This document shows positions 1 to 8,754 of a stretch of DNA of 64,000 bases, piece by piece. The translations under genes were made by a program, and so were the position numbers. Under the pieces are notes generated by a model. The model was not told the DNA's origin and did not search any database. It saw nothing but the letters and a program-made list of their open reading frames with translations. The stretch is taken from assembly GCA_965662565.1 (NCBI GenBank), contig CBFIHS010000004.1:20393-84392 (forward strand), written 5' to 3'. The DNA is from UBA5109 sp965662565 (GTDB lineage: Bacteria > Pseudomonadota > Gammaproteobacteria > Pseudomonadales > Pseudohongiellaceae). Numbering within the stretch: the first letter of the stretch is position 1; each line of letters opens with the position of its first letter.

Positions 1-969
1 AAGAACGACGGCTCCGGTAATTAATAAATTGATTAAAGCCAGTGGCAACATCACTAACCAACCATAATTCATAAACTGGTCATATCGAGGTCTAACTAAA
101 GCAGCTCGAACCAATACAAAAAACAACAGGAAGAAGGTCGTCTTAAGTCCCATCCAAAATAAACCAGAGATAATTTCATTACCAAACTCCAGTCCAAAAG
201 GAGCCAACCATCCACCAAAAAATAATACAGGGATCAGTGCAGCCATAACGACCATACCAATGTACTCACCAATCATGAATAATCCGAACTTCATACCTGA
301 GTATTCAGTGTTATAGCCTGAAATAATTTCTGACTCACCCTCTGGCAAGTCAAAAGGCCAGCGGTGAGATTCTGCGATTGCAGCTACCATGAAAACGATA
401 AACCCAAAGAACTGAGGTAAGACAAACCAGCCGTCTGCTTGGGCTTCTACAATTTCTCGCAAAGTAAAACTGTCTGAAAGGATAACGATGCCGAGCACTG
501 AAATCCCCATGAATACCTCATAGGAAATCATCTGACCTGCTCCACGCAGTGCACCCAGCAAAGAGAATTTATTATTGGAAGCTAAACCACCTAACATAGT
601 TGAATAGGAAGCTAGGCCGGCCATACCAAAAATCCATAATAAGCCAATATTTAAATCAATGACTCCTATTCCTGGAGCAAACGGAATCATTGCTAAGCTC
701 AGCAACATTACCGTTGGAATAATCATTGGTGCAGCGACAAAAGTGAACTTATCTGAGAATGGTGGAATCCAGTCTTCCTTCATCAACATCTTGACGGCAT
801 CAGCGATAACCTGAAAGATTCCAAATGGCCCTACGCGGTTTGGGCCTAAGCGATCAGACCAGAAGCCTAGGAAACGTCTTTCAACCCAGATCATCATTAC
901 CGAGACGCCCATGCCTACTGCAAAGATAAGGACTAAATTGAGTATTGAGCCGACTTCAAAACTAAACAT
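1..969 (-). CDS. nuoH: NADH-quinone oxidoreductase subunit H (5' part, runs off window)
   Basis: NuoH is the membrane subunit of complex I that links the peripheral arm to the proton-pumping arm and forms part of the quinone chamber. The frame opens with ATG at 969 and stays open for 323 codons to the window edge, so the last residues are missing. The translation shows several hydrophobic helices and family signatures: a loop reading ERRFLGFWSDRLGPNRVGP, then AESHRWPFDLPEGESE and GYNTEYSGMKFG. Its ATG overlaps the nuoG stop codon as TAATG, which implies translational coupling. It continues the nuoA-to-nuoG order. Identity is certain; only the 3' end is unseen. Confidence 0.96.
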   Translation of the reverse strand, partial: MFSFEVGSILNLVLIFAVGMGVSVMMIWVERRFLGFWSDRLGPNRVGPFGIFQVIADAVKMLMKEDWIPPFSDKFTFVAAPMIIPTVMLLSLAMIPFAPGIGVIDLNIGLLWIFGMAGLASYSTMLGGLASNNKFSLLGALRGAGQMISYEVFMGISVLGIVILSDSFTLREIVEAQADGWFVLPQFFGFIVFMVAAIAESHRWPFDLPEGESEIISGYNTEYSGMKFGLFMIGEYIGMVVMAALIPVLFFGGWLAPFGLEFGNEIISGLFWMGLKTTFFLLFFVLVRAALVRPRYDQFMNYGWLVMLPLALINLLITGAVVL

Positions 970-3713
970 TAGTCTGCCCTCTCTTCGGTATTAGCTTCGG
1001 TATTAGCTTCGGTTCTGTCACTAGCAATAATGTTAGCGGCTTTCCAAGATTCAGGGCTTTGCCATCCCTCAGCTTTATTAAGACTGATTGATGACTCCAT
1101 GTTTTGAAAATTTAAGCCTTTCAATCCGAATGAAACACCAACGGTACCAACTTCTATCGAGCTACGAAGAACAAAAGGCACAGCGCCGTTATGCTCAACT
1201 TGAACGCCATCACTGGATTGCAAACCTAGTTTCTGTGCATCTTCCGGGTTAATCGCAACATAAGCTGAAGTTGCTTTTTCCTGAATAGCTGGGGTGCGAG
1301 CACTTAATTCTTCAGAGCCAAACAGGTGGTAGATTGGGAAAATATTAAAACCTTCTCCAGCTGATGCAGTCTGATCACTTGTCAACTCGTACCAAGTCTT
1401 TTCGGAACTTGTATTTGCCAACAAGCGTTGACCAGGGGAACCTTGCTTAAGAGCACCACCAGCACTTTCTTGGAATTTGAAAACACTTTGGTTTGAATTC
1501 CAGCCTGGCGCCCAAGGTGAATTAAACACTGCAGCATCTTTAACCGCAGGCACACCCTCCATTGAATAAACCATCACGCCATCTTCATCTTGTTCTTGTT
1601 TAGGCTCATGGACGTTAACATCAGCACGCATAGCTGTTCTGCCGCTATAACGATGATGTTGTCTAGGCGCTTTGAGACCTGCAAAGTTATAACTTTCTCC
1701 AGGTGTTAGATGAGCCATACCTGCACAATTTTCAATTGCTTCTGAGCAGGCTGCAGTAATCTCATTGAAATGTTTATCCGAAAGCCATAAAGCGCTAGAG
1801 CGAATACTATCAACAGGCTTGAAGGTTGAATAATAGTGTTGAGCTCGACCTTCATAGTTAACAAAAGTACCTGAAGTCTCTGCAAATGTTCCGGCAGCAA
1901 GTACAAGGTTAGCTTGCTCTCCAGTTCGGTTTTGCAGGTGATCAAGCACGACTAGATTGTCTAGACCTTCAATATAGGTATCAACATCAGTTGAATTTGC
2001 TCGGCGGTAGAGGTCATTCTCTAAAATGATCGCCGTTTTATTGGTGCTTGCCATTGCTTGATTCAGCGCTTTGCCTTCGCTGCCCTGCATCATTAATGCA
2101 AGGCCCATGCTATTACTTTCTGGTGCTACTAGAGCTAGATTAGCTTTACTTTCTGCACCGCTAAGCGCAGTAGCAATATTACTTGCAGCACCTAATAGAG
2201 CAGGCTCGAAGCTACTGGTCCCACTAATAATCAGAGGAGTTTTAGCGGCTTTTAGAGTTTCTGCAATTTCGGCCACTAAGGCTTGTTCATCCTTGCTTAG
2301 GTCTGCAACAGCAGGAGCTGAAGAATCAATGGCATTAGCGATAGCCATGCCAATTCGAGCACTATTAGCAGCTGAGCTTATGTGAACTTTCTTAGCAATA
2401 TCATCAAGCCGAGTTGTATGCGGGCTTAGGATATAAAGCGGGCTTAACTTGTCCATTGCAAGCTGCTTAATTGCAGCGTCGTGCCAGATTGGAAAGTTGA
2501 GATCAGCGCCCATTTGACGGCCAAGGTTTTTCACTGACTGACGCACTGCCAAAGCTAATCTTGCGGCAGTATTGGTCAAATCTTCACCCAGAATAAGGAC
2601 AGCATCAGAAGCCTCAATATCTTTTACGTTGGCAACATTGACAGGTTTGCTTTGGTAGATCTCAATTATTTGCTGAAGCATGGCCAGTTCTTCATCAGAA
2701 ACACCGGCATAAAAGTTATCTTTACCAACCAGCTCTTGCAGAGCGAAATTCGCTTCCATTGAAGCACGAGGAGAACCGATACCAATGCCATCTTTCGCGC
2801 TTGCTTTTAAAGCTTCTTTAGCAGCTTCTGGCTCAATTTGTACAGGGTCAGCATTATGAGAACTTCGAGTCATGCTGACTTTGATGCGTTCTTGACTATT
2901 AACATACTCAGCACCAAAACGACCTTTATCGCATAAAAAATAACCGTTCACTTCGTCGTTAAAGCGGTTAACTATTCTTCTTAAGGTTCCATAGCGTTCG
3001 CCAGGATTCGTGTTACAGCCAACGCTACAACCCGTACAGATAGATGGAGAAGACTGCAAATCCCATTTACGGCTGTAATGCTTACTGAAAGGCTTGTCTG
3101 TGAAAACACCGGTGGGACAAACTTCAACCAAGTTACCAGAGAATTCACTTTCTAAAGAACCTTCTTGCCAACGCCCAAAGTAGGTATTGTCATGCGATGC
3201 CTGGGGGCCGAAATCCGTGCCACCAGCGTAATCTTTGTAATATCTAACACAACGATAACAAGTGATACAGCGGTTCATTTCATGATTGATGAATGGACCA
3301 AGGTATTGATTGTAATGAGTTTTCTTCTTGCCATCATAACGACGATAACTATGACCTGACATGACCGTCATATCCTGCAAATGACATTCCCCGCCTTCTT
3401 CACAAACTGGGCAGTCATGCGGATGATTAATCATAATGCTTTCAATTGCCTGCGCTCTGAATTTCGAAGCAGCATCAATAGAGTAACGAGCACCCTCTCT
3501 TGGAGAAGTCATACAAGCCATGACAAGACGACCTTTTTCGTCGTTTTCATCGGCATACTCAATTACCGCGCATTGACGGCACGAACCAACAGAACCCATG
3601 CTTGGATGCCAACAGAAATAAGGCAAATCCATAGCATGAGATAAACACTCCTGCAGAAGATTATTCTTTTCGTCTACTTCAAAGACTTTGCCGTCAATAG
3701 TGATGGATGCCAT
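969..3713 (-). CDS. nuoG: NADH-quinone oxidoreductase subunit G
   Basis: NuoG is the large iron-sulfur subunit of the complex I peripheral arm and passes electrons from NuoF towards NuoB. The 914-residue protein matches the usual gammaproteobacterial length. The N-terminal ferredoxin-like domain has C34, C45, C48 and C67 for a 2Fe-2S cluster. H97, C101, C104 and C110 fit cluster N5. C149, C152, C155 and C199 fit N4. C226, C229, C233 and C261 fit the extra N7 cluster found only in some bacteria. The rest resembles a molybdopterin-oxidoreductase fold used structurally. The C-terminal tail carries a short repeated TEAN motif encoded by a 12-bp tandem repeat. The gene ends on the nuoH start. Confidence 0.97.
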   Translation of the reverse strand: MASITIDGKVFEVDEKNNLLQECLSHAMDLPYFCWHPSMGSVGSCRQCAVIEYADENDEKGRLVMACMTSPREGARYSIDAASKFRAQAIESIMINHPHDCPVCEEGGECHLQDMTVMSGHSYRRYDGKKKTHYNQYLGPFINHEMNRCITCYRCVRYYKDYAGGTDFGPQASHDNTYFGRWQEGSLESEFSGNLVEVCPTGVFTDKPFSKHYSRKWDLQSSPSICTGCSVGCNTNPGERYGTLRRIVNRFNDEVNGYFLCDKGRFGAEYVNSQERIKVSMTRSSHNADPVQIEPEAAKEALKASAKDGIGIGSPRASMEANFALQELVGKDNFYAGVSDEELAMLQQIIEIYQSKPVNVANVKDIEASDAVLILGEDLTNTAARLALAVRQSVKNLGRQMGADLNFPIWHDAAIKQLAMDKLSPLYILSPHTTRLDDIAKKVHISSAANSARIGMAIANAIDSSAPAVADLSKDEQALVAEIAETLKAAKTPLIISGTSSFEPALLGAASNIATALSGAESKANLALVAPESNSMGLALMMQGSEGKALNQAMASTNKTAIILENDLYRRANSTDVDTYIEGLDNLVVLDHLQNRTGEQANLVLAAGTFAETSGTFVNYEGRAQHYYSTFKPVDSIRSSALWLSDKHFNEITAACSEAIENCAGMAHLTPGESYNFAGLKAPRQHHRYSGRTAMRADVNVHEPKQEQDEDGVMVYSMEGVPAVKDAAVFNSPWAPGWNSNQSVFKFQESAGGALKQGSPGQRLLANTSSEKTWYELTSDQTASAGEGFNIFPIYHLFGSEELSARTPAIQEKATSAYVAINPEDAQKLGLQSSDGVQVEHNGAVPFVLRSSIEVGTVGVSFGLKGLNFQNMESSISLNKAEGWQSPESWKAANIIASDRTEANTEANTEERAD
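984..1013 (-). repeat. 12-bp tandem repeat inside the nuoG 3' end
   Basis: Two and a half copies of the plus-strand unit TTCGGTATTAGC lie at 984-995, 996-1007 and 1008-1013. Because 12 is a multiple of three the repeat stays in frame and encodes TEAN-TEAN-TE in the last residues of NuoG. It looks like a recent slippage duplication in a tolerant tail. Confidence 0.85.
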
Positions 3714-3767
3714 CTTATAACCTAAATTATTTAATATCTTTAATTATCAATATCTTAAAACTAAAAC

Positions 3768-5042
3768 TTAATGTGACTTATACTTGCAGCCATGCTTAAC
3801 ATGCTCTTCGTATTCATCCATAAAGTATTTCAAACTACTTTGTAGAGGTTCTGCTGCACCTGGAGCCAAGGCGCAGAAGGTATTACCTGGGGCCATGTAT
3901 CCACACATTTCTTTTAGAACCTCAATATCTTTCATTTCACCATTACCCTCTTCCATTTTATTGAGGATATGCTCAACCCAAGGCAAACCATCGCGACATG
4001 GGGTGCACCAGCCGCAAGATTCATGAGCGAAAAACTTAATCAAATTTCTAACTGTGCCAACGGGGCAAGTTTTATCGTCTAAAACCATGATTAGAGAAGT
4101 ACCCAATCTACTACCAGCTTTTGCTACATCGCCAGGGATCATCGGTAAATCAAGGTGTTCAGGCATTAAGAAGTCGGTAGAACCTCCACCTGGTAAGAAA
4201 GCTTTCAACTCATAGCCGTCTTGCATACCACCGGCGTAATCTTCTAATAAAGTTCGAAAAGTTGTGCCGACAGGCATTTCCCAACAACCAGGGTTCTTAA
4301 CTCGACCACTTACACCACTGACTCGAGTTCCAGACTCTTCCCCTAATCCAAGCCCTTTAAACCAATCAACACCATGAGTCAAAATACCCGGAATATTACA
4401 AATTGTTTCAACATTATTAACTAGGGTAGGACGACCCCAAAGACCGCTCACCTGCGGGAAAGGTGGTTTAAAGCGTGGGTTAGCGCGCTTCCCTTCCAGA
4501 GCGTTAATTAGAGCGGTTTCTTCACCGCATATATAACGCCCCGCACTAGTATGCAAATAGATATCCAAGCTGAAATCTGAACCAAGTATGTTCTTGCCGA
4601 GCATTTTGGCCGCATAAGCTTCTTCAATCGCTTTTAGAAGGTTTTCTTCAGCAAGTGTGTATTCGCCACGGAGGAAGATATAAGCCGTTGTGGCTTGAAT
4701 TGCATAGGATGCAGTAATCATCCCTTCTATTAAAAGATGAGGATCATTCTCCATCAAGAGACGATCCTTGAAGGTGCCTGGCTCCATCTCATCTGCATTA
4801 ACAACCAGATAACGAGGAAGCCCATCTGGATCAGGAGAGAAACTCCACTTTAGGCCAGTATTAAAGCCTGCTCCACCACGACCGCCTAAGCCGGAATCTT
4901 TAACTTGACCCATGACATCACGAGGCGCCATTTTGATAGCGTTTACAATGCTTTGATAGCCGCCTGCTGACTGATACTCCGCAAATGTAAATGGAGCTCG
5001 CCCTGCTTCGATATTCTTTGTTAATGGATTAGTTATGCTCAT
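3768..5042 (-). CDS. nuoF: NADH-quinone oxidoreductase subunit F
   Basis: NuoF binds NADH and FMN and is the electron entry point of complex I. From the ATG at 5042 it has 424 residues. An in-frame TTG at 5048 is a less likely start two codons earlier. The glycine-rich GLGGRGGAGF stretch near residues 51-60 belongs to the FMN/NADH site. Cluster N3 is served by C343, C346 and C349 in SCGWCTPC and by C390 in NTFCALAPGA. It lies 54 bases downstream of nuoG's start in operon order nuoE-nuoF-nuoG. No unusual features are visible. Confidence 0.97.
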   Translation of the reverse strand: MSITNPLTKNIEAGRAPFTFAEYQSAGGYQSIVNAIKMAPRDVMGQVKDSGLGGRGGAGFNTGLKWSFSPDPDGLPRYLVVNADEMEPGTFKDRLLMENDPHLLIEGMITASYAIQATTAYIFLRGEYTLAEENLLKAIEEAYAAKMLGKNILGSDFSLDIYLHTSAGRYICGEETALINALEGKRANPRFKPPFPQVSGLWGRPTLVNNVETICNIPGILTHGVDWFKGLGLGEESGTRVSGVSGRVKNPGCWEMPVGTTFRTLLEDYAGGMQDGYELKAFLPGGGSTDFLMPEHLDLPMIPGDVAKAGSRLGTSLIMVLDDKTCPVGTVRNLIKFFAHESCGWCTPCRDGLPWVEHILNKMEEGNGEMKDIEVLKEMCGYMAPGNTFCALAPGAAEPLQSSLKYFMDEYEEHVKHGCKYKSH

Positions 5043-5112
5043 CTGCAATATATTCTTTTATCTACTACCCAAAAGTTATTACGCTGCTATAGAAATCAAC
5101 TCTAAGTTTTAC

Positions 5113-5625
5113 CTAGACCTGAGTTTTATAGTCTGCAATTATCTGATCGATCTTTTCAGTCGTCAGGTTTCTGTATATCTCTCTTCCAACCATCATGCTA
5201 GGAGCTTTATCACAATCACCTAAGCATGGAACTGGAATCAATGTGAACTGATCATCTTCCGTTGTCTCTCCATAATCGATACCCAGCGTTTTGGTGATGT
5301 GTTCTTTAAGATCATCACAACCCAGCATCCAGCAAGCAACAGAATCACATAAAAGAATCACGTTCTTACCAACAGGACGACGGAAAATCATGTTAAAAAA
5401 TGTTGCCACACCTTCCAAGTCATCCGGTGGAATGTCTAAATATTCAGATACGGCCATTAAACTTTCATCACTTACCCAGCCCTGATACTTCTGGACAATC
5501 TTCAAAGCCTCAAGCCCAACAGCCTGAGCATAAGGATAGTGCGTTTTTTCATGTTCAATCTCATGAATTTCCGCCTCAGTAAGCTGCCGTGCTTTGGGGG
5601 CTGTACTGGCAATAATATTAGTCAT
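5113..5625 (-). CDS. nuoE: NADH-quinone oxidoreductase subunit E
   Basis: NuoE is the thioredoxin-fold subunit that carries the off-path 2Fe-2S cluster N1a beside the FMN of NuoF. The protein has 170 residues, normal for the family. The four ligands are visible as C93-x4-C98 in CDSVACWMLG and C134-x3-C138 in PCLGDCDKAPSMM. The helical N-terminal half contains the usual YPYAQAVGLEAL region. It is separated from nuoCD by 48 bases and from nuoF by about 70 bases on the same strand. Confidence 0.97.
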   Translation of the reverse strand: MTNIIASTAPKARQLTEAEIHEIEHEKTHYPYAQAVGLEALKIVQKYQGWVSDESLMAVSEYLDIPPDDLEGVATFFNMIFRRPVGKNVILLCDSVACWMLGCDDLKEHITKTLGIDYGETTEDDQFTLIPVPCLGDCDKAPSMMVGREIYRNLTTEKIDQIIADYKTQV

Positions 5626-5673
5626 TATCTATCTATTCTCTTACCAAAAGTTCTTGCTTAATTTATACCTAGT

Positions 5674-7458
5674 CTATTTATCCACATCGGCCATTACGAA
5701 GTCAGTAGTAGCAACTACTGCTGTAAAGTCTGCCAGCATCAATCCCCGGCTTAAGAAAGGAATGGCCTGTATATGAATGAAAGAAGGAGTACGTATACGA
5801 GTTCTATAAGAACCACTGCCACCATCATTAATTAAATAGTAGGAGTTAATACCTTTTGTTGCTTCGATACTCATGGTCACTTCGGTCGGATCCATTACAG
5901 GGCCCCAACTTACGCTAAGGAAGTGATCAATTAGAGTTTCAATATCTTGCTTACTCTTCTCTTTAATCGGAGGAGTCGTCAAAGGATGGTCCGACTTGTA
6001 GGGGCCTTCCGGCATATTTTCTAGACATTGACGAATAATTTCACAGCTTTGACGCATCTCTTCAACACGAACTGCTGCTCTATCATAACAATCACCATTT
6101 ACAGCGATTGGCACCTCGAATTCAAAATTCTCGTAACCAGAGTAAGGCCGGTTTTTACGGTAATCCCATTCCAAACCTGTTGCTCTTAATGCTGGGCCCG
6201 TCATACCCCAGTCAAAAGCATCTTGTGTATTCATTTTACCTACACCGCGAGTACGTTGCTTGATCATAGTATTCCCCATAACCATTTTGTCGTATTCACG
6301 CAGCTTTTTAGGAAACATATCAACGAATTCTCGAATTCGAACATCCCAGCCATTAGGTAAATCTTGAGCAACACCGCCGATTCTGAACCAGCTTGGATGC
6401 ATACGGCCACCAGTAATCGACTCAATGATATTGAAGGCTTTTTCGCGATCGATGAAGGCATAAAAAAGAGGAGACAATTGGCCAAGGTCAACTGCCCAGG
6501 TACCAAAGAATAACAAATGACTACAAATTCGGAAAAATTCCGCCAACATCACACGAATAACTTTGACTCTTTCAGGAACTTGAATGCCTGCCATCTTTTC
6601 AACAGCCATGACATAAGGCAGGTTATTCATAACCCCACCAAGATAGTCAATACGATCTGTATAAGGGATATAGGTATGCCATGTTTGACGCTCAGCCATC
6701 TTCTCAGCACCACGATGGTGATAACCAACATCAGGAACAACGTCAAGAACGTATTCACCGTCCAATTGCAGCGCAAAACGGATAACCCCATGCGCAGCTG
6801 GATGATTGGGACCAAAGTTCAAAAACATAAATTCGCTAGTATCTGACTTTCGTGTAAGCCCCCACTCTTCAGGCTTAAATTTCATTGCCTCTTGCTCTGC
6901 ATCCATGATGTCATCATCTAAACGATAAGGGTCCATTTCAGTAGCTCGCGCAGGATGTTCTTTGCGAAGAGGATGCCCCTCCCATGTTGGAGGAGTATAA
7001 ATTCGACTTAGGTTAGGATGACCGGTGAAAACGACACCAAACATGTCCCAGCACTCTCTCTCATGCCAGTTAGCAGCAGGCCACAAAGAAATAATAGTCG
7101 GAATGTTAAGATCACCGTCTTTAAGGGCTACTTTCAAACGGATATCACAATTGCCTGAATAAGAAATTAAGTGATAAACAACCGTAAAGTCACTCTCTGG
7201 CTGTCCTTCTCTGTGAATACGCAATCTTTCATCGATTGCTGTCACATCTAAAAGCATTTCAAATCTTGGACGGAAGTCATCTCTCAGAAACTTTAAAACT
7301 TCCAGCAATTTATCGCGGCTAAGCCATAAAGTCGGCATACCTTCAGAAGTATGCTGACGAACAAAGGAGGATTCACCAAACTTTTGATAAAGCTCTGCAA
7401 TAACGGCCGGAACTTCGGACGTGTTTTGTTGCATACTTTTAGTGTTATTAGTACTCAA
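5674..7458 (-). CDS. nuoCD: NADH-quinone oxidoreductase fused subunit C/D
   Basis: This single 594-residue protein joins NuoC (about residues 30-165) to NuoD (about 205-594), the fusion typical of gammaproteobacteria such as E. coli and Pseudomonas. The NuoC part ends with RIYTPPTWEGHPLRKEHP. The NuoD part starts with LNFGPNHPAAHGV, whose histidine lies near the quinone head-group site. The protein sits at the base of the peripheral arm next to NuoB. The spacer upstream, towards nuoB, contains a 13-bp tandem repeat. No frame break is seen at the domain junction. Confidence 0.97.
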   Translation of the reverse strand: MSTNNTKSMQQNTSEVPAVIAELYQKFGESSFVRQHTSEGMPTLWLSRDKLLEVLKFLRDDFRPRFEMLLDVTAIDERLRIHREGQPESDFTVVYHLISYSGNCDIRLKVALKDGDLNIPTIISLWPAANWHERECWDMFGVVFTGHPNLSRIYTPPTWEGHPLRKEHPARATEMDPYRLDDDIMDAEQEAMKFKPEEWGLTRKSDTSEFMFLNFGPNHPAAHGVIRFALQLDGEYVLDVVPDVGYHHRGAEKMAERQTWHTYIPYTDRIDYLGGVMNNLPYVMAVEKMAGIQVPERVKVIRVMLAEFFRICSHLLFFGTWAVDLGQLSPLFYAFIDREKAFNIIESITGGRMHPSWFRIGGVAQDLPNGWDVRIREFVDMFPKKLREYDKMVMGNTMIKQRTRGVGKMNTQDAFDWGMTGPALRATGLEWDYRKNRPYSGYENFEFEVPIAVNGDCYDRAAVRVEEMRQSCEIIRQCLENMPEGPYKSDHPLTTPPIKEKSKQDIETLIDHFLSVSWGPVMDPTEVTMSIEATKGINSYYLINDGGSGSYRTRIRTPSFIHIQAIPFLSRGLMLADFTAVVATTDFVMADVDK

Positions 7459-7467
7459 GTTCTTCTC

Positions 7468-7505
7468 TTTTTAGGCTTAGTTTTTAGGCTTAGTTCTAGG
7501 CTTAA
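7468..7505. repeat. 13-bp tandem repeat in the nuoB-nuoCD spacer
   Basis: TTTTTAGGCTTAG occurs twice perfectly (7468-7480, 7481-7493) and is followed by a degenerate third copy TTCTAGGCTTAA (7494-7505). The array fills most of the 65-base spacer between nuoB and nuoCD, inside the operon transcript. Confidence 0.85.
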
Positions 7506-7523
7506 ATTTCACTGATTCTTAGA

Positions 7524-8165
7524 TTATGTTTCATCAGGGCTTCTTAATTCTTTTGCGGCGATCCTGTCTGCAAGACGAGCTTCACGTTGAACGACATTCC
7601 GTCCTTTCTCATAAATGCCCTGATCATTAATAACCCAACTCACAGAACGACGCTGATTACCAACTGAGTCCTGCAATAAGTTTAAGCCTTGCAAAAGCGC
7701 TTCTGGTCTTGGAGGACACCCGGAAACATAAACATCAACAGGAAGGAATTTATCCACACCTTGAACAACTGAATAGATGTCGTACATGCCGCCTGAATTA
7801 GCGCAGGACCCCATACAAATAACCCAACGAGGCTCCATCATTTGTTCATAAAGACGCTGTACTACAGGTGCCATTTTTCTAAAAACAGTACCTGCGATGA
7901 TGATCATATCAGCTTGACGGGGAGTAGCTCTGAATACTTCTGCACCAAAACGGGCAATATCGTGACGACTGGAAATAGCTGTTGCAGCCTCAACGTAGCA
8001 ACAAGACAATCCAAAGTTGAAGGGCCAGATAGAGTTCTTACGACTCCAAGCAACCATGTCTTCAAGCCTTGTCATGATCACATTCTTTCTAATGTGATCA
8101 TCAAACTGATTCATACCAGGGCTAGCAGAATAAGTATCTTCAGGTTTTACTAATTCCCAACTCAT
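7524..8165 (-). CDS. nuoB: NADH-quinone oxidoreductase subunit B
   Basis: NuoB holds cluster N2, the last iron-sulfur centre before quinone. The protein has 213 residues. The diagnostic ligands are all present: the adjacent pair C55-C56 in GLSCCYVEA, C121 in CMGSCANSGG and C150 in VSGCPPRPEALL. Its start codon overlaps the nuoA stop codon as TAATG at 8163-8167, so translation is probably coupled. A 13-bp tandem repeat follows its stop codon. Confidence 0.97.
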   Translation of the reverse strand: MSWELVKPEDTYSASPGMNQFDDHIRKNVIMTRLEDMVAWSRKNSIWPFNFGLSCCYVEAATAISSRHDIARFGAEVFRATPRQADMIIIAGTVFRKMAPVVQRLYEQMMEPRWVICMGSCANSGGMYDIYSVVQGVDKFLPVDVYVSGCPPRPEALLQGLNLLQDSVGNQRRSVSWVINDQGIYEKGRNVVQREARLADRIAAKELRSPDET

Positions 8166-8644
8166 TAATGGTGCCCCCCATGAGCGTGATTATCTGTTTG
8201 ATCTTCCAATTTTGCTTTTTTATGTTTGCCAATGTTGACGACTCCACCCTCACCCAAGCTATTGCTCAGATCGTCTCGTTGTCTTTGTGTGCGCCATTCA
8301 AGCGCGCCAGAGCGCCATAAGTAAATCAGCCCTGCAATCAGGATAAGAATAAAAATAAGGACTTCTGCATAACCTAACCAACCACTCTCACGAATAGAGA
8401 TTGCCCAAGCAAAAAGAAAAACAGCTTCCAGGTCAAAGATGATGAAAAGTATTGCAGTTAGATAGAAAGGGACTGAGATTTTAAATTGGGCTGAGCCAAC
8501 AGACAGCATACCTGATTCATAAACTTCATGGGTCGTATGATCTTTACGCTTTTGCCCAAGTAAATGTGAGATACCAGTTACTGCTCCGATGATAACAATA
8601 ACGGCTACTGTAAAAAGAACTAATGGGAAAAGATCGATATTCAA
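8165..8644 (-). CDS. nuoA: NADH-quinone oxidoreductase subunit A
   Basis: NuoA is a small membrane subunit of complex I that interacts with NuoH and the quinone chamber. The 159-residue protein has three hydrophobic helices and the conserved loop YESGMLSVGSAQ followed by FKISVPFYL. It is the first gene of the operon; the neighbouring upstream gene, sthA, is on the same strand but 110 bases away and a candidate promoter lies in that gap. The hydrophilic C-terminal tail, rich in Lys and His, is longer than in E. coli (147 residues) and is probably not essential to the fold. Confidence 0.95.
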   Translation of the reverse strand: MNIDLFPLVLFTVAVIVIIGAVTGISHLLGQKRKDHTTHEVYESGMLSVGSAQFKISVPFYLTAILFIIFDLEAVFLFAWAISIRESGWLGYAEVLIFILILIAGLIYLWRSGALEWRTQRQRDDLSNSLGEGGVVNIGKHKKAKLEDQTDNHAHGGHH

Positions 8645-8694
8645 ACTATTTACTCGTTTAGTTACTTCATAAAATGGGCAAATTTTCGGCGACG

Positions 8695-8723
8695 ATTATA
8701 AGCTAACAACGCCCTCTATTCCA
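8695..8723 (-). promoter_or_regulatory. Candidate promoter of the nuo operon
   Basis: On the minus strand a perfect -10 element TATAAT lies at 8700-8695, about 50 bases before the nuoA ATG. A 17-base spacer puts TGGAAT (8723-8718) at the -35 position, which matches the sigma-70 consensus at only three positions. The position at the head of the operon supports it; the weak -35 lowers confidence. Confidence 0.4.
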
Positions 8724-8754
8724 TTAGTTCTTGCCTTGCTTTTGAATTTTTTTT